Shown: in pieces, positions 43,605 to 53,774 of the stretch
Layout of the letters: each line of letters begins with the position of its first letter
Position numbering within the stretch: the stretch's first letter is position 1
Position numbers and translations under genes: made by a program
Notes under the pieces: model-generated
The model's input: only the letters and a program-made list of their open reading frames with translations
The model's database searches: none
Told to the model about the DNA's origin: nothing
From: an uncultured SAR86 cluster bacterium
GTDB taxonomy: Bacteria > Pseudomonadota > Gammaproteobacteria > Magnimaribacterales > D2472
NCBI GenBank assembly: GCA_902583575.1
Contig: CACHWY010000003.1
Coordinates: 132,540 to 196,539, forward strand
DNA: 64,000 nt
Direction of reading: 5' to 3'

Positions 43605-44470
43605 CACTCCTAAAGAGCTATTATCAATTATGTAAACCCAATGTTGTTTATATGATGTTGATTTGCGCATTTGTTGGAATGCTATTAGCAGAAGAAACAG
43701 TTAGATCTTTTGGTTATTTGTTTGTTGCTTTAAGCGGTATAGCATTATGCTCAGCTTCTGCCGCTGCAATTAATCAGGTAATCGATAGAAATACTGATGC
43801 CTCAATGACAAGAACTGATCAAAGACCACTTCCCAAAGGTGAGCTATCTGCAATCCATGCCTCAGTATTTGCTTTTGTTATTGGAGTTACAGGAGCTTTG
43901 ATTTTATATTTTTATGTAAACACTTTAACAATGATACTTACTATCGCATCCTTAATAGGCTATGCATTTATTTATACAATATATTTAAAAAGAGCCACTC
44001 CTCAAAATATTGTCATAGGCGGATTAGCTGGCGCAGCGCCTCCTTTATTGGGATGGTCATCTATTACTAATAATATTGATCCATATGCTTTATTGTTGGT
44101 GTTAATAATTTTTGTTTGGACACCACCTCATTTTTGGGCATTAGCGATTTACCGTAAGGACGAATATGCTAGAGAATCTATTCCCATGCTTCCAGTTACT
44201 CATGGAATTGTATTTACAAAATTACAAATAGTTCTTTATACGATCATTCTATTTATAGTTAGCCTTTTACCATATGTAGTGCTTATGTCAGGGCCGATAT
44301 ATCTTTATTCTGCATTAATACTAAGTAGTATGTTTTTATATTCTTCGGTTAAACTTTATTACAGTAACGATGATGAAGATGCTATGAAAACCTTTCAATT
44401 TTCTATTTATTACATCTTTTTAATCTTTTTAGCATTATTGGTAGACCACTTTATAATACTTAGCCAATGA
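43592..44470 (+). CDS. ctaB: protohaem IX farnesyltransferase (haem O synthase)
   Basis: This 292-residue UbiA-family prenyltransferase has the Asp-rich motif NQVIDRNTDASMTRTDQRPLP and the second loop YLKRATPQN, with WTPPHFWALAIYRKDEY. About eight membrane helices. It converts haem B to haem O, the substrate of ctaA. It overlaps both neighbours by 4-13 bases. Confidence 0.96.
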   Translation: MEKMTLLKSYYQLCKPNVVYMMLICAFVGMLLAEETVRSFGYLFVALSGIALCSASAAAINQVIDRNTDASMTRTDQRPLPKGELSAIHASVFAFVIGVTGALILYFYVNTLTMILTIASLIGYAFIYTIYLKRATPQNIVIGGLAGAAPPLLGWSSITNNIDPYALLLVLIIFVWTPPHFWALAIYRKDEYARESIPMLPVTHGIVFTKLQIVLYTIILFIVSLLPYVVLMSGPIYLYSALILSSMFLYSSVKLYYSNDDEDAMKTFQFSIYYIFLIFLALLVDHFIILSQ

Positions 44471-45102
44471 CCATAAAGAATAATATATTGTTGATTGTAA
44501 TTTTTATGATCACTGTTGTAGGACTATTCATAAATAAATTAACAACTCCACGAATCTTAAGTGTTAACGAACTTTTAGCGAATGGACTTTATTTATTTGA
44601 AAGCCCTAAAGAAATATCTGACTTTAGTTTTTATTCAGCAGATAAGATCGAATTCACAAAATCTGATCTTATTGGGAAATGGACTTTGATGTACTTTGGA
44701 TTTACTAGATGTCCAGATGAATGCCCTACGACCATGTATCAGATGTCTAAATTAATAAAAGTGCTAAGAGAAAAAGAATTTCCTTTAGAAGACAAACAAT
44801 GGGTGTTGGTTTCGATCGATCCTGAAAGAGATACCCCAGAGGTTGTTGATAAATATGCAAAGGGTTTTGATAAGGATTTTATGGGAGTTGCAAATATAAG
44901 ACCAATGCTTTTAAGTCTAGCTACTCAACTATCTGTAAATAATGTAATGCCAAATGATGACTTAACAGATCATTCTCACTTAGATAATCATGTAAATAAT
45001 ATTATTCTTTTAAATCCAGCAGGGGAGTTCGCAGGAATCTTTAGACCGCCATTTGATGTCTCTAGACTTTCATTGACTTATCAGTCTGTGGTAAGTCAGT
45101 AA
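44467..45102 (+). CDS. SCO1/SenC copper chaperone
   Basis: This 211-residue protein has an N-terminal anchor (about 7-24) and a thioredoxin-like domain. The copper-binding C-x3-C is C82 and C86 in FTRCPDECPTT, and the conserved His is probably in LDNHVNNI. It delivers copper to the CuA site of subunit II. It is the last gene of the cox cluster and converges with the oxidoreductase gene 4 bases away. Confidence 0.93.
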   Translation: MTIKNNILLIVIFMITVVGLFINKLTTPRILSVNELLANGLYLFESPKEISDFSFYSADKIEFTKSDLIGKWTLMYFGFTRCPDECPTTMYQMSKLIKVLREKEFPLEDKQWVLVSIDPERDTPEVVDKYAKGFDKDFMGVANIRPMLLSLATQLSVNNVMPNDDLTDHSHLDNHVNNIILLNPAGEFAGIFRPPFDVSRLSLTYQSVVSQ

Positions 45103-45106
45103 TAGA

Positions 45107-46105
45107 TTACATAGTTATTATTACTTTGCCTTGAGCTTTTCTATCTTTTAAATGAGATATAGCTTTTGCCCCATCATCGAGAGAGAAAGAATCAGAAACC
45201 TCTGGGTTTATTTTGCCTTCAGAATGTAATTTAAATAGTTCTTCAAAATTTTTCTTATTTTCTTCTGGATTCATTCCTACCCAAGCACCCCAAAAAACAC
45301 CCACTATTTTCATGCCTTTCAATAAGGCAAGATTAATAGGTATTTTAGGTATTTCGCCTGCGGCAAAACCAATTACTAAATACCTACCATCCCATGCTGT
45401 TGCTCTAATACATGGTTCAGAATATGAGTCACCAACTGGGTCATATACAACATTAGCACCCATACCTCCAGTTAATTCTTTAATTTTTGCAGACAATTCT
45501 TTTTGTTGATCTCTATCAAGTTTCCCGGTTGGATAAACAAACCCTTCATCGGCACCATGCTGTTTACATAAATCAACTTTTTCTTCAGTTGAAGCTGCAG
45601 CTATGACCTTAGCACCCATTGCTTTCCCTAATTCAACCGTGGCAAGACCTACTCCACCAGCTGCACCAAGAACAAGTAATATTTCACCTTCTTTTAGTTC
45701 TGCTCTTTGTTTTAGGGCATACAAAGAGGTTCCATATGTCATTGGAAGAGCAGCTGCTGTTTCAAAACTCATAGAATCAGGAATTTTCATTACAGAGTTT
45801 TGATGAGCAACAATTTTTTCAGCAAAGGCGCCTAGTCCAGTCATTGCAAAGACTCTATCGCCAACGGCAATGTCCTTTACTCCTTCGCCAACGGCTGAAA
45901 CAGTTCCTGCAGATTCACCTCCAGGTGAAAATGGCAATTCAGGTTGAAACTGATATAGGCCTTGAATCATTAATACATCTGGAAAGTTAACACTTGCTGC
46001 CTTATTTTCAATTAAGACATGTTCTGGTTGTATTTCTGGATCTGGCACTTCATTAATTTGTAATTTATCTGGAGGGCCAAGTTCAACACACTGTAAAGCT
46101 TTCAT
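45107..46105 (-). CDS. NADPH:quinone oxidoreductase, MDR superfamily
   Basis: This 332-residue zinc-free medium-chain dehydrogenase/reductase has an N-terminal GroES-like domain (AASVNFPDVLMIQGLYQ, FSPGGESAGTV) and a Rossmann domain with LGAAGGVGLATVELGKAMGA. Structural-zinc cysteines are absent. The family reduces quinones or enoyl compounds with NADPH; the actual substrate is unknown. It follows gshA by 8 bases, so a redox-protection role beside glutathione synthesis is plausible. Confidence 0.85.
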   Translation of the reverse strand: MKALQCVELGPPDKLQINEVPDPEIQPEHVLIENKAASVNFPDVLMIQGLYQFQPELPFSPGGESAGTVSAVGEGVKDIAVGDRVFAMTGLGAFAEKIVAHQNSVMKIPDSMSFETAAALPMTYGTSLYALKQRAELKEGEILLVLGAAGGVGLATVELGKAMGAKVIAAASTEEKVDLCKQHGADEGFVYPTGKLDRDQQKELSAKIKELTGGMGANVVYDPVGDSYSEPCIRATAWDGRYLVIGFAAGEIPKIPINLALLKGMKIVGVFWGAWVGMNPEENKKNFEELFKLHSEGKINPEVSDSFSLDDGAKAISHLKDRKAQGKVIITM

Positions 46106-46113
46106 AATTTTTC

Positions 46114-47622
46114 CTATATATTTAAATTATAGTTTCCAACATATTCATCCATTTCTTCTTTTGAATTCACTGGAATATCATTTAATTTGTTTAATGATAA
46201 CTCTGCTTCTTTTTTTATACTATTAATATTTGTACTTGTATCTGATTTTAAAGTTTCTAGATTAATTTTTGCTTGCTCAAGGCCTTTCTGATGATGCGTC
46301 TTGTCTGTAACCTCTCCTTTTAGTGAGTTCTTTACATAGTTAATCGAATCTAAAAATTCTTCATTTTCATTAAAGAAACTTGCCACTTCTTTTAATTCTT
46401 TAAATATTTTTTCTTTTGCAGCATTAATATTTATTTCTTCCCCATCAATAAATACTTCTGTATTTTCATTCCTTCCACCATAAATAGTTGTTTGATCATT
46501 CTTATCTATAAGGTCTTTTTCTTCAGATGAAATTTTAGGACTGTCTTTAATAAGGCAATATATAAGAACAAGATCAAGAAACCTCATGTGATGTTTCGAA
46601 ATTCCTGTAATATCATGAGGAGATAAATCAATGCCCCGTATTTCTAAATATTCGATTCCAAAATTCTTTAATAATTCATATGGCCTCATATTATTAGATG
46701 CAGACCTTTTAGGTCTTATCGAGTCATAGTACTCATTTTCAATTTGAATAATCCCAGAAGAAATTTGCTGATAATTCTCATTCGCATCTTTTAAACCTCT
46801 TGCTTCAAATTCTGGATATGGAATGGTAATAGCATCTTTAATCTTGTTAAGAAAGCTCTCTAATGAATTATATTTAATATCTAGATCGCGCTGAGCTTTG
46901 CTTTGGTATCCTATCTCACTCATTCTTAAAGAAGTCGCATCTTTAAGATACATATCTTCATGATTTAATTCTTCAAGATTATGTTTTCTTCCTTTTATAA
47001 ATGATGTATCCACAATATTTGTTTGTCCAAATTGAGACAATATAAACCAGAAGATTCTTTTAAAATTTCTTACAAGACTAAGATATGCTTCATTTATATT
47101 GTCTTGATTATTCGATTGAGTAAAGATGGATAAAGACTCTGGCTTTATTGAAAAATTATAGTGCATTCCAGAAACACATTGCATCCTAGGCCCATATCTA
47201 ACTTTTAAACCTCTTCTATAAACATGTTTAAGCAAACCAATATTACTTTGGTGATAATAACCAAGATTTATATCTGACTCATTTTCTATTTTCGGCGGCA
47301 TAGAGAAGGGCCAAAGCATTTCATCATCTTCGATATTTTGAGCTACAAAAACATGAAGGGTATAAAGAAAATTGTAAAGACTGTCTATATTTTCAAAAAC
47401 TGGAGTAACTAGTTCTAACTGAGCTTCAGCAAAATCTGTAGTAATAAATTTATTTGTAAGCGCGGAACCAAGTGATTCTGGATGAGGGCTTTTAGAAATA
47501 TAACCATCTGAATCTACTCTAAAGAATTCTTTCTCTATCCCTCTCCTTATTACTAATGTATTAAAAAACCCATCATTTTTTAATTTGGTTAGTTTATTTG
47601 TTAACGATTCATTAGTCATCAA
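46114..47622 (-). CDS. gshA: glutamate-cysteine ligase
   Basis: This 502-residue enzyme joins glutamate and cysteine, the first step of glutathione synthesis. It is the proteobacterial type: [30 protein letters not shown] near the N-terminus, [10 protein letters not shown], and the central [14 protein letters not shown] and [13 protein letters not shown]. It overlaps the pckA 3' end by 11 bases. gshB is not in the window. Confidence 0.95.
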   Translation of the reverse strand: MMTNESLTNKLTKLKNDGFFNTLVIRRGIEKEFFRVDSDGYISKSPHPESLGSALTNKFITTDFAEAQLELVTPVFENIDSLYNFLYTLHVFVAQNIEDDEMLWPFSMPPKIENESDINLGYYHQSNIGLLKHVYRRGLKVRYGPRMQCVSGMHYNFSIKPESLSIFTQSNNQDNINEAYLSLVRNFKRIFWFILSQFGQTNIVDTSFIKGRKHNLEELNHEDMYLKDATSLRMSEIGYQSKAQRDLDIKYNSLESFLNKIKDAITIPYPEFEARGLKDANENYQQISSGIIQIENEYYDSIRPKRSASNNMRPYELLKNFGIEYLEIRGIDLSPHDITGISKHHMRFLDLVLIYCLIKDSPKISSEEKDLIDKNDQTTIYGGRNENTEVFIDGEEININAAKEKIFKELKEVASFFNENEEFLDSINYVKNSLKGEVTDKTHHQKGLEQAKINLETLKSDTSTNINSIKKEAELSLNKLNDIPVNSKEEMDEYVGNYNLNI

Positions 47623-49156
47623 ATCCTGGACCGGCTGATACTATTTCAGGTTGTACATTATATTTTTTGAAGTTCTCTTGGAATTGTGAAACTAAATCTT
47701 TTAATTGTTTTTGATATTCATCTTTATCATTCCAGTTATTAATTGGATTTAATAATTTTGAATCAACCCCACGAACTAACAAAGGTACTTCTAGGTTCAG
47801 ACCAGGTATGTTCTCTGTTTCTGCCTCATGCAGCTCTCCATCTTGAATCGCATTTACTATTCTTCTTGTCACAGGAATATCAAATCTAGAACCAACCCCA
47901 TAAGGTCCTCCTGTCCAACCAGTATTTACAAGGAACACTTTAGAACCAAACTCTTCAATACGCTTAATAAGAAGATCGGCATATACATTTGCCGGTCTTG
48001 GAAAAAATGGAGCTCCAAAGCATGTAGAGAACGTTGATTGAATAGGGGCTCCAGCACCTCTTTCAGTAGAGCCAAGTTTTGCAGTATAACCACTTAAAAA
48101 GTGATAAGCTGCACTTTTTCTAGACAAGATTGATACTGGCGGCATCACTCCAGTTAAATCACAAGTTAAGAAGATAATAGTTTTTGGTTCACCGGCAGCA
48201 TTTTCTTTAACAGCATTTTCGATATGCGATCTAGGGTAACAACATCTTCCATTCTCAGAAATAGAAATATTAGAGTAATCTGGTTCGTTGTTATCATTTA
48301 GATACACATTCTCAATTACACTTCCATGTTTAATAGCTTTATAAATTACTGGTTCGTTTTCTTCTGATAAATTTACTGTCTTTGCATAACATCCGCCTTC
48401 AAAATTAAAAACAGAACCTTTGCTCCAGCCATGCTCGTCATCTCCTATAAGAGAACATTTAGTATCAGCTGAGAGTGTTGTTTTGCCTGTTCCAGATAAT
48501 CCGAAAAATAAAGTTACATTATTATTTTTATTTATATTTGCTGAGCAATGCATAGGCAAAACATCTTTGTCAGTTAGTAAGAAATTTTGAACTGAGAACA
48601 TAGATTTTTTTAATTCACCTGCATATTTCATGCCTGCAATTATTACCTTCCTCTCAGAAAAATTAATAACGATGCAACTCTCTGAATTCGTGCCATCTTC
48701 TTCAGGAACACATTCAAAGTTTGCAGCACTCAGTATCTCCCATTTTATTTTATTAAGAGGATTAAAATCATCAGTACATATAAAAATTAATCTAGCGAAC
48801 AATGAATGCCATGCTGTTTCAGTAGTAACCTTGACTGGTAAATAATGTTCTGGATGTGCGCCTACATGGACATCTGAAGTATAACTATTACCTTTAGATA
48901 AATAAGATTCAACCTTATCCCAAAGACTATTGAATTTTTCTCTATCAAAAGGTTTATTTACTTCACCCCATTCAATTAAATCTTCCGTATGTGCCTCTTT
49001 TACTATAAATCTATCGTTCGGGCTTCTTGACGACCTATCTCCAGTATTCGTAGAAAATGCACCATTACTTGCAATAATACCTTCTTTATTTGCAACAGCG
49101 GCATCAATTAGTTGTTCAGTGCTCAAATTGAGAGGTTCTTGTGTTTGCGTATTCAT
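47612..49156 (-). CDS. pckA: phosphoenolpyruvate carboxykinase (ATP)
   Basis: This 514-residue gluconeogenic enzyme converts oxaloacetate and ATP to PEP, CO2 and ADP. The kinase-1a loop GLSGTGKTT is at 219-227, kinase-2 is [10 protein letters not shown], and RSPNDRF and the [10 protein letters not shown] adenine-binding segment are present. ATG 49156 is preceded by a ~110-base leader with a long inverted repeat. It suggests growth on organic or amino acids. Confidence 0.96.
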   Translation of the reverse strand: MNTQTQEPLNLSTEQLIDAAVANKEGIIASNGAFSTNTGDRSSRSPNDRFIVKEAHTEDLIEWGEVNKPFDREKFNSLWDKVESYLSKGNSYTSDVHVGAHPEHYLPVKVTTETAWHSLFARLIFICTDDFNPLNKIKWEILSAANFECVPEEDGTNSESCIVINFSERKVIIAGMKYAGELKKSMFSVQNFLLTDKDVLPMHCSANINKNNNVTLFFGLSGTGKTTLSADTKCSLIGDDEHGWSKGSVFNFEGGCYAKTVNLSEENEPVIYKAIKHGSVIENVYLNDNNEPDYSNISISENGRCCYPRSHIENAVKENAAGEPKTIIFLTCDLTGVMPPVSILSRKSAAYHFLSGYTAKLGSTERGAGAPIQSTFSTCFGAPFFPRPANVYADLLIKRIEEFGSKVFLVNTGWTGGPYGVGSRFDIPVTRRIVNAIQDGELHEAETENIPGLNLEVPLLVRGVDSKLLNPINNWNDKDEYQKQLKDLVSQFQENFKKYNVQPEIVSAGPGFDD

Positions 49157-49168
49157 ATTTAACTAACA

Positions 49169-49234
49169 AATATTATAGGTACTTGGGGGGGATAATTATA
49201 TATTTAGAGGAGATAATTATGTACCTATAATATT
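49169..49234 (-). promoter_or_regulatory. long inverted repeat in the pckA leader
   Basis: AATATTATAGGTAC (49169-49182) and GTACCTATAATATT (49221-49234) are perfect 14-bp complements separated by 38 bases. The loop holds a run of seven G on the + strand and two ATAATTAT copies. It lies between the candidate promoter at 49272-49300 and the pckA start, so it is probably transcribed. It might be an RNA element or a regulator site. No known riboswitch is recognised. Confidence 0.55.
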
Positions 49235-49271
49235 AGCATTGTTAGCAATTAATCAGATTAACATGTAGTGT

Positions 49272-49300
49272 AGTAAAATTTATTTGCTAAAAAAAGTCAA
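49272..49300 (-). promoter_or_regulatory. candidate pckA promoter
   Basis: On the - strand, TTGACT (49295-49300), 17 bases and TTTACT (49272-49277) form a sigma70-like promoter with a strong -35 and a weak -10. The predicted leader is about 110 bases. Confidence 0.5.
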
Positions 49301-49332
49301 TATTTGAATAAAATGCTTATTTTATAACGATT

Positions 49333-49376
49333 AAAAGCTATAATTTTTGTAGTTTTGCTACAAATTTAAAGCTTTT
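49333..49376 (-). terminator. terminator hairpin after dsbB
   Basis: The inner stem TTTGTAG/CTACAAA (49346-49352 and 49358-49364) with a 5-base loop is framed by AAAAGCT/AGCTTTT (49333-49339 and 49370-49376). It begins at the dsbB stop. T-runs at both ends could make it bidirectional. Confidence 0.55.
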
Positions 49377-49882
49377 TAGCCATTTTTTAATTTCAATATA
49401 GTGCAAATTAGAAATACTAAAAAGAATATAAAACCCCATTCTGCAAAATTAAATACAAACCTCCACCCATCTTCTGCACAACTAGGTCCGCCTGCAAGAG
49501 TTTTCTTTATAGCCTCTATAATGCCGAAGTATTCAACTTGAGTATTAAAAGGCATTCCACAGCCAGAAAGTTGAGAAATATCATCAATCGACATGTTTTG
49601 GATATATATTTGTCTAGTTGTTACAAAAATTCCAATAAGAGATGAAATAATTATTAGCAATTGGCTAATAATATGTTTCTTCAAAAGAATTCCAATAATC
49701 GCAGATAAAGCAATTAAACCAAAAACATACCTAGTTAATATACACATCGGACATGCTTGCAGATAAAGAAACTTATCCATGACAACCGCTATCAAAATAA
49801 TCATTATTGCTGAAATAGCTACAGCTAACTCAAAGTAGATTTGATATATATGTTTAATAAATTCTGAAATATTTTTATACAT
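49376..49882 (-). CDS. dsbB: disulfide bond formation protein B
   Basis: This 168-residue inner-membrane protein has four helices and reoxidises DsbA, passing electrons to quinone. The first Cys pair is C44-P-M-C47; the second periplasmic pair is C108 and C135 (SGCGMPF, PSCAED). It is a single-gene unit between pckA and polA; its partner dsbA is about 4.5 kb away in this window. Confidence 0.95.
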   Translation of the reverse strand: MYKNISEFIKHIYQIYFELAVAISAIMIILIAVVMDKFLYLQACPMCILTRYVFGLIALSAIIGILLKKHIISQLLIIISSLIGIFVTTRQIYIQNMSIDDISQLSGCGMPFNTQVEYFGIIEAIKKTLAGGPSCAEDGWRFVFNFAEWGFIFFLVFLICTILKLKNG

Positions 49883-49945
49883 TTTTATCTAATTTTTTCC
49901 ATTATAGAAAAACAAGGGTCATAATACATTATATAAAAGTGAAAC

Positions 49946-52618
49946 ATGAAAGATAGAATTTTTGTAATAGATGGATCCTCATACCTTTATAGAGCCTTCC
50001 ATGCAATGCCTCCTTTAAGCACCTCCTCAGGTAAGCCAACTGGTGCTGTTAAGGGTGTTACAAACATGCTTATTAATTTAAAAAAAGAGAGTGAAGGTTC
50101 GCCAATAATTGTTGTATTTGATGCGAAAGGCAAAACTTTTAGAAATGATATTTATAAAGAATACAAAGCAAACCGACCTCCAATGCCAGACGAACTTAGA
50201 GAGCAACTTGAACCAGTTAAATCAATATGTAGAGCAATAGGATTTCCATTAATAGAAATTACTGGAGTAGAGGCTGATGATGTGATTGCAACTATTGCTC
50301 GTATGGCAAAAGATGCTAAATATAAATGTGTTATCTCTTCTTTAGATAAAGATCTTATGCAGTTAGTTGAAGATCCTGATACAACTATGATGAATACAAT
50401 GAAGCATATTATCTTTGATGAAGAAAAGGTATTTGAAAAATTTGGAGTGAAGCCTAATCAGGTTAGAGATATGCTTGCTCTTACTGGAGATTCTTCAGAT
50501 AACATCCCAGGTGTTCCTAAGGTTGGCCAAAAAACTGCTGCAAAGTGGTTGAATGAGTATGGTGATCTAGAAGGGATCAAAAAAAATGCAGAATCAATAA
50601 CAGGAGTTGTTGGCGAGAATCTAAGAAATTGTTTAAATGATCTCGATAGAAATGTTGAATTAGTATCATTAAAAGAAGATGTAGATCTAAATATTGATTT
50701 CACAGAGCTATTAAAACTTACGCCTAATGATGAAGAGTTAGAGAAAATTTTTACAGAATTAGAATTTAAAGCACTTGATAAAAGCAAACAAGAGGAAGCG
50801 CCCAAGAAAGATTCTAAATACGAAACAATATTAAGCGAAAAGGATTTAAAAAAGTGGATTAATAAAATTAATAAATCAAAAGTATTTGCTCTTGATACCG
50901 AAACTGATTCAGTAAATACAGTTTCGGCAAATTTAATTGGGATTTCTATTTCAGTTTTTGAGAATGAGGGGTGTTATATCCCAATAGGACATTCATATGA
51001 TGGATGTCCGGAACAATTAAAAATGGACCATGTAATAAAAACACTTGGCCTAGCAATAGAACAGAATCAAAAAAAGATAGTGGGACAGAATCTTAAATTT
51101 GATATCCCAATACTTTCTAGACATGGAATTAATATCACAGAATTTTGTGCTGACACAATGTTAATGTCTTATGTTTTAAACAGCACGGCTACTCGCCATG
51201 GAATGGATAGGCTTGCGGATTATTATTTAAATTACACTACAACAAAATATTCAGATGTTACCGGAACAGCATCAAAACAAATTAGTTTTTCTGAAGTAAA
51301 GCTAGATGTTGCAACTGACTATGCATCTGAAGATGCCGATATAACTTTAAGATTGTATAACGTGTTAGCACCGATGCTTAAAGACAAACCAACTCAAGAA
51401 AAGTTACTTCATGATATTGAATATCCTTTAGTTCATGTTCTTGCGAGGGTAGAACAAAACGGAGCAAAAATAGATAAGAACAAGTTATCAAAACATTCTA
51501 ATGAGTTAAGTAAGAAAATTGATGAGCTTTCATCTCAAGCTTTTAAAATTGCTGGTGAAGAATTTAATTTAGATTCACCAAAACAATTACTTGAAATACT
51601 TTATGAGAAACAAGGGTTACCAGTCCTAAAGAAGACACCAAAAGGACAACCTTCAACTAACGAAGATACTCTGCAGCGACTTTCTGAAGAATATGAGTTG
51701 CCAAAAATTATTTTGCAATATAGAACATTAGCAAAATTAAAATCGACTTATACTGACAGCCTAATAAATATAGAGAACCCTAGAACTGAGAGAATTCATA
51801 CCTCCTACCAGCAAGCAGTGACCTCTACTGGCAGACTTTCATCCACAGAACCTAATTTACAAAATATTCCAATTAAAACAGCTGAGGGTAGAAGAATTAG
51901 AGAGGCTTTTGTGCCTGAAAAAGGCAATGTTTTAATTTCAGCGGATTATTCTCAAATTGAGTTAAGAATAATGGCTCACTTATCTAAAGATAAAAATTTA
52001 ACCCACGCATTTAATAATGATATAGATGTGCATTCATCAACGGCAGCTGAAGTTTTTGGTGTTTCAATAGATGATGTAACTCAAGACCAAAGAAGGAGTG
52101 CCAAAGCAATTAACTTTGGGTTGATGTATGGTATGTCTGCTTTTGGCCTAACAAGACAACTGGGCATCCCAAGGGGAGAAGCTCAAGAATACTTAGATAC
52201 CTATTTTGCTAGATATACAGGTGTTAGGGATTATATGGATAACATTAAAGCTCAAGCAAAAGAAGATAAATATGTTGAAACAATCATGGGAAGAAGACTT
52301 TATTTAAATGAAATTAATGCAGCAAATGCAAGATTAAGACAAGGGGCGGAAAGAGCTGCAATTAATGCACCACTTCAAGGATCAGCAGCAGATATTATTA
52401 AAAAAGCTATGTTAGATATTGATAATATTATTCTAAATAAAATGTCTGATGTAAAAATGATTATGCAGGTTCATGACGAGTTAGTTTTTGAATGCCCAAA
52501 AGATAATGCTGATATGGTCATGGAAAAGATGAAAAATACTATGGAACAAACAGTAAAACTAAACATTCCTTTAATAGCTGAAGCAGCTATTGGATCAAAT
52601 TGGAATGAAGCTCACTAA
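49946..52618 (+). CDS. polA: DNA polymerase I
   Basis: This 890-residue polymerase has an N-terminal 5' nuclease (1 to about 285, VIDGSSYLYRAFHAMPPL and the metal-binding Asp clusters), a 3'-5' exonuclease domain with intact DTETD (317-321) and ASEDADITLRLY, and a polymerase domain with motif A DYSQIE (Asp667), O-helix RRSAKAINFGLMYGMS and motif C VHDE (Asp844). Proofreading residues are intact, unlike many Gram-positive PolA proteins. It fills gaps in repair and Okazaki processing. Confidence 0.97.
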   Translation: MKDRIFVIDGSSYLYRAFHAMPPLSTSSGKPTGAVKGVTNMLINLKKESEGSPIIVVFDAKGKTFRNDIYKEYKANRPPMPDELREQLEPVKSICRAIGFPLIEITGVEADDVIATIARMAKDAKYKCVISSLDKDLMQLVEDPDTTMMNTMKHIIFDEEKVFEKFGVKPNQVRDMLALTGDSSDNIPGVPKVGQKTAAKWLNEYGDLEGIKKNAESITGVVGENLRNCLNDLDRNVELVSLKEDVDLNIDFTELLKLTPNDEELEKIFTELEFKALDKSKQEEAPKKDSKYETILSEKDLKKWINKINKSKVFALDTETDSVNTVSANLIGISISVFENEGCYIPIGHSYDGCPEQLKMDHVIKTLGLAIEQNQKKIVGQNLKFDIPILSRHGINITEFCADTMLMSYVLNSTATRHGMDRLADYYLNYTTTKYSDVTGTASKQISFSEVKLDVATDYASEDADITLRLYNVLAPMLKDKPTQEKLLHDIEYPLVHVLARVEQNGAKIDKNKLSKHSNELSKKIDELSSQAFKIAGEEFNLDSPKQLLEILYEKQGLPVLKKTPKGQPSTNEDTLQRLSEEYELPKIILQYRTLAKLKSTYTDSLINIENPRTERIHTSYQQAVTSTGRLSSTEPNLQNIPIKTAEGRRIREAFVPEKGNVLISADYSQIELRIMAHLSKDKNLTHAFNNDIDVHSSTAAEVFGVSIDDVTQDQRRSAKAINFGLMYGMSAFGLTRQLGIPRGEAQEYLDTYFARYTGVRDYMDNIKAQAKEDKYVETIMGRRLYLNEINAANARLRQGAERAAINAPLQGSAADIIKKAMLDIDNIILNKMSDVKMIMQVHDELVFECPKDNADMVMEKMKNTMEQTVKLNIPLIAEAAIGSNWNEAH

Positions 52619-52621
52619 TAA

Positions 52622-53125
52622 TTAGTTTACACGCTCTATTGGAATATATTCCATTTCCTCTGGGAGCAATACTTTAATACCATATTCTTCCCTTAAGTCT
52701 GAAATTTTCATAGAGAGATATTCTGCTGGCATTTTAAAAGGCCATTTCTTATTCATTTTAAAAGTCCTAAAAATTACCTTTCTTTTTATTCCTCCAAGTC
52801 TCCAGAAAACCTTCAGAAAACCTCGGATGCCAAACTCTTTTTGTAAGTCTTTGTATAGTTGCTGTATTTCAGGAAGTTTCTGATATTTAAGTATATATTT
52901 CCATTGAAATTTACTCCCCCAAAGAACCCAAGTATCAAGAATAGACTCTTGCTCTATAGAGGTATCAAGTCCAAAAATAACATGTGTACAATCATGATCT
53001 CTTAAAAGAGTTCCAGACTCCTTATTGTCTGCCATGATTTCAGTTGTTTCAGGAAAATTTTTGTAGTAACAATCTAAACCCTCTTGAAGTGTTAAATCAC
53101 AATCTTGTTTTTGATACTCGTACAT
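52622..53125 (-). CDS. Coq4-like ubiquinone biosynthesis protein
   Basis: This 167-residue protein contains HDCTH (44-48) followed after exactly 11 residues by Glu60. That is the HDxxHx11E metal motif of eukaryotic COQ4, which takes part in coenzyme Q synthesis. The rest is largely helical with a basic middle segment (FWRLGGIKRKVIFRTFKMNKK). No signal peptide. It lies between polA (convergent) and engB (sharing a base). UbiK and quinone-dependent enzymes in the window make a ubiquinone role reasonable. Family assignment rests on the motif and length, so it is moderately sure. Confidence 0.65.
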   Translation of the reverse strand: MYEYQKQDCDLTLQEGLDCYYKNFPETTEIMADNKESGTLLRDHDCTHVIFGLDTSIEQESILDTWVLWGSKFQWKYILKYQKLPEIQQLYKDLQKEFGIRGFLKVFWRLGGIKRKVIFRTFKMNKKWPFKMPAEYLSMKISDLREEYGIKVLLPEEMEYIPIERVN

Positions 53126-53706
53126 TACTTAACAAAGTTTAGTATTTTTTTAGAGAGGCTGTCAAAACCATCTTTATTTTTTGAAGACACTGCAATAGGA
53201 GTTGATTCAGGAATTTTTCCTTTAACGAAAGCTATAGCTTTAGCGATATTATTGTTTGACAGTTTGTCGCTTTTTGTAAGTGCTGGGACGAAAGGGACAT
53301 TAAAATTTCTACATAAGTGGATCATTTCCCAATCACTTTCTTTAAGAGGATGACGAATGTCCATAAATATAACTACCGCAGTTAAAGCTCTTCGTTTCTG
53401 AAAATATTCACCTAGTAGAGGGCCCCAGTCTTTCTTTTTTGCCTTACTGGATTTTGCAAAACCATATCCAGGAAGGTCTAACAGCATAAGATCTTCATTT
53501 ACTTTAAAAAAGTTAATTTCTGTTGTTCTGCCGGGAGTTTTACTTATTCTTGCTAGTTTTGGATTATCAGTTAGTACATTAAGTGCGCTAGATTTTCCAG
53601 CATTAGATCTGCCTGCAAGCAGAATTTCGCTTCCAGCATCATCTGGTAGATTTTTATAGTTTGTTACACCAAAAACAAACTCAGTTTTTTTAAAAAGGTT
53701 TTTCAT
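53125..53706 (-). CDS. engB: ribosome biogenesis GTP-binding protein EngB (YsxC/YihA)
   Basis: This 193-residue GTPase has G1 GRSNAGKS at 32-39, the TPGRTTEINFF switch I, G3 LDLPGYGFA, G4 TKSDKL and an SSKNKDG G5. It helps assemble the large ribosomal subunit. It is divergent from the cytochrome c4 gene across 68 bases, an arrangement also seen in Pseudomonas. Confidence 0.96.
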   Translation of the reverse strand: MKNLFKKTEFVFGVTNYKNLPDDAGSEILLAGRSNAGKSSALNVLTDNPKLARISKTPGRTTEINFFKVNEDLMLLDLPGYGFAKSSKAKKKDWGPLLGEYFQKRRALTAVVIFMDIRHPLKESDWEMIHLCRNFNVPFVPALTKSDKLSNNNIAKAIAFVKGKIPESTPIAVSSKNKDGFDSLSKKILNFVK

Positions 53707-53774
53707 TTAATCGTTTATATCATATCAAGCTATGTTTATAATACACACCAACAAGACACACATTTTAGTTTTCA

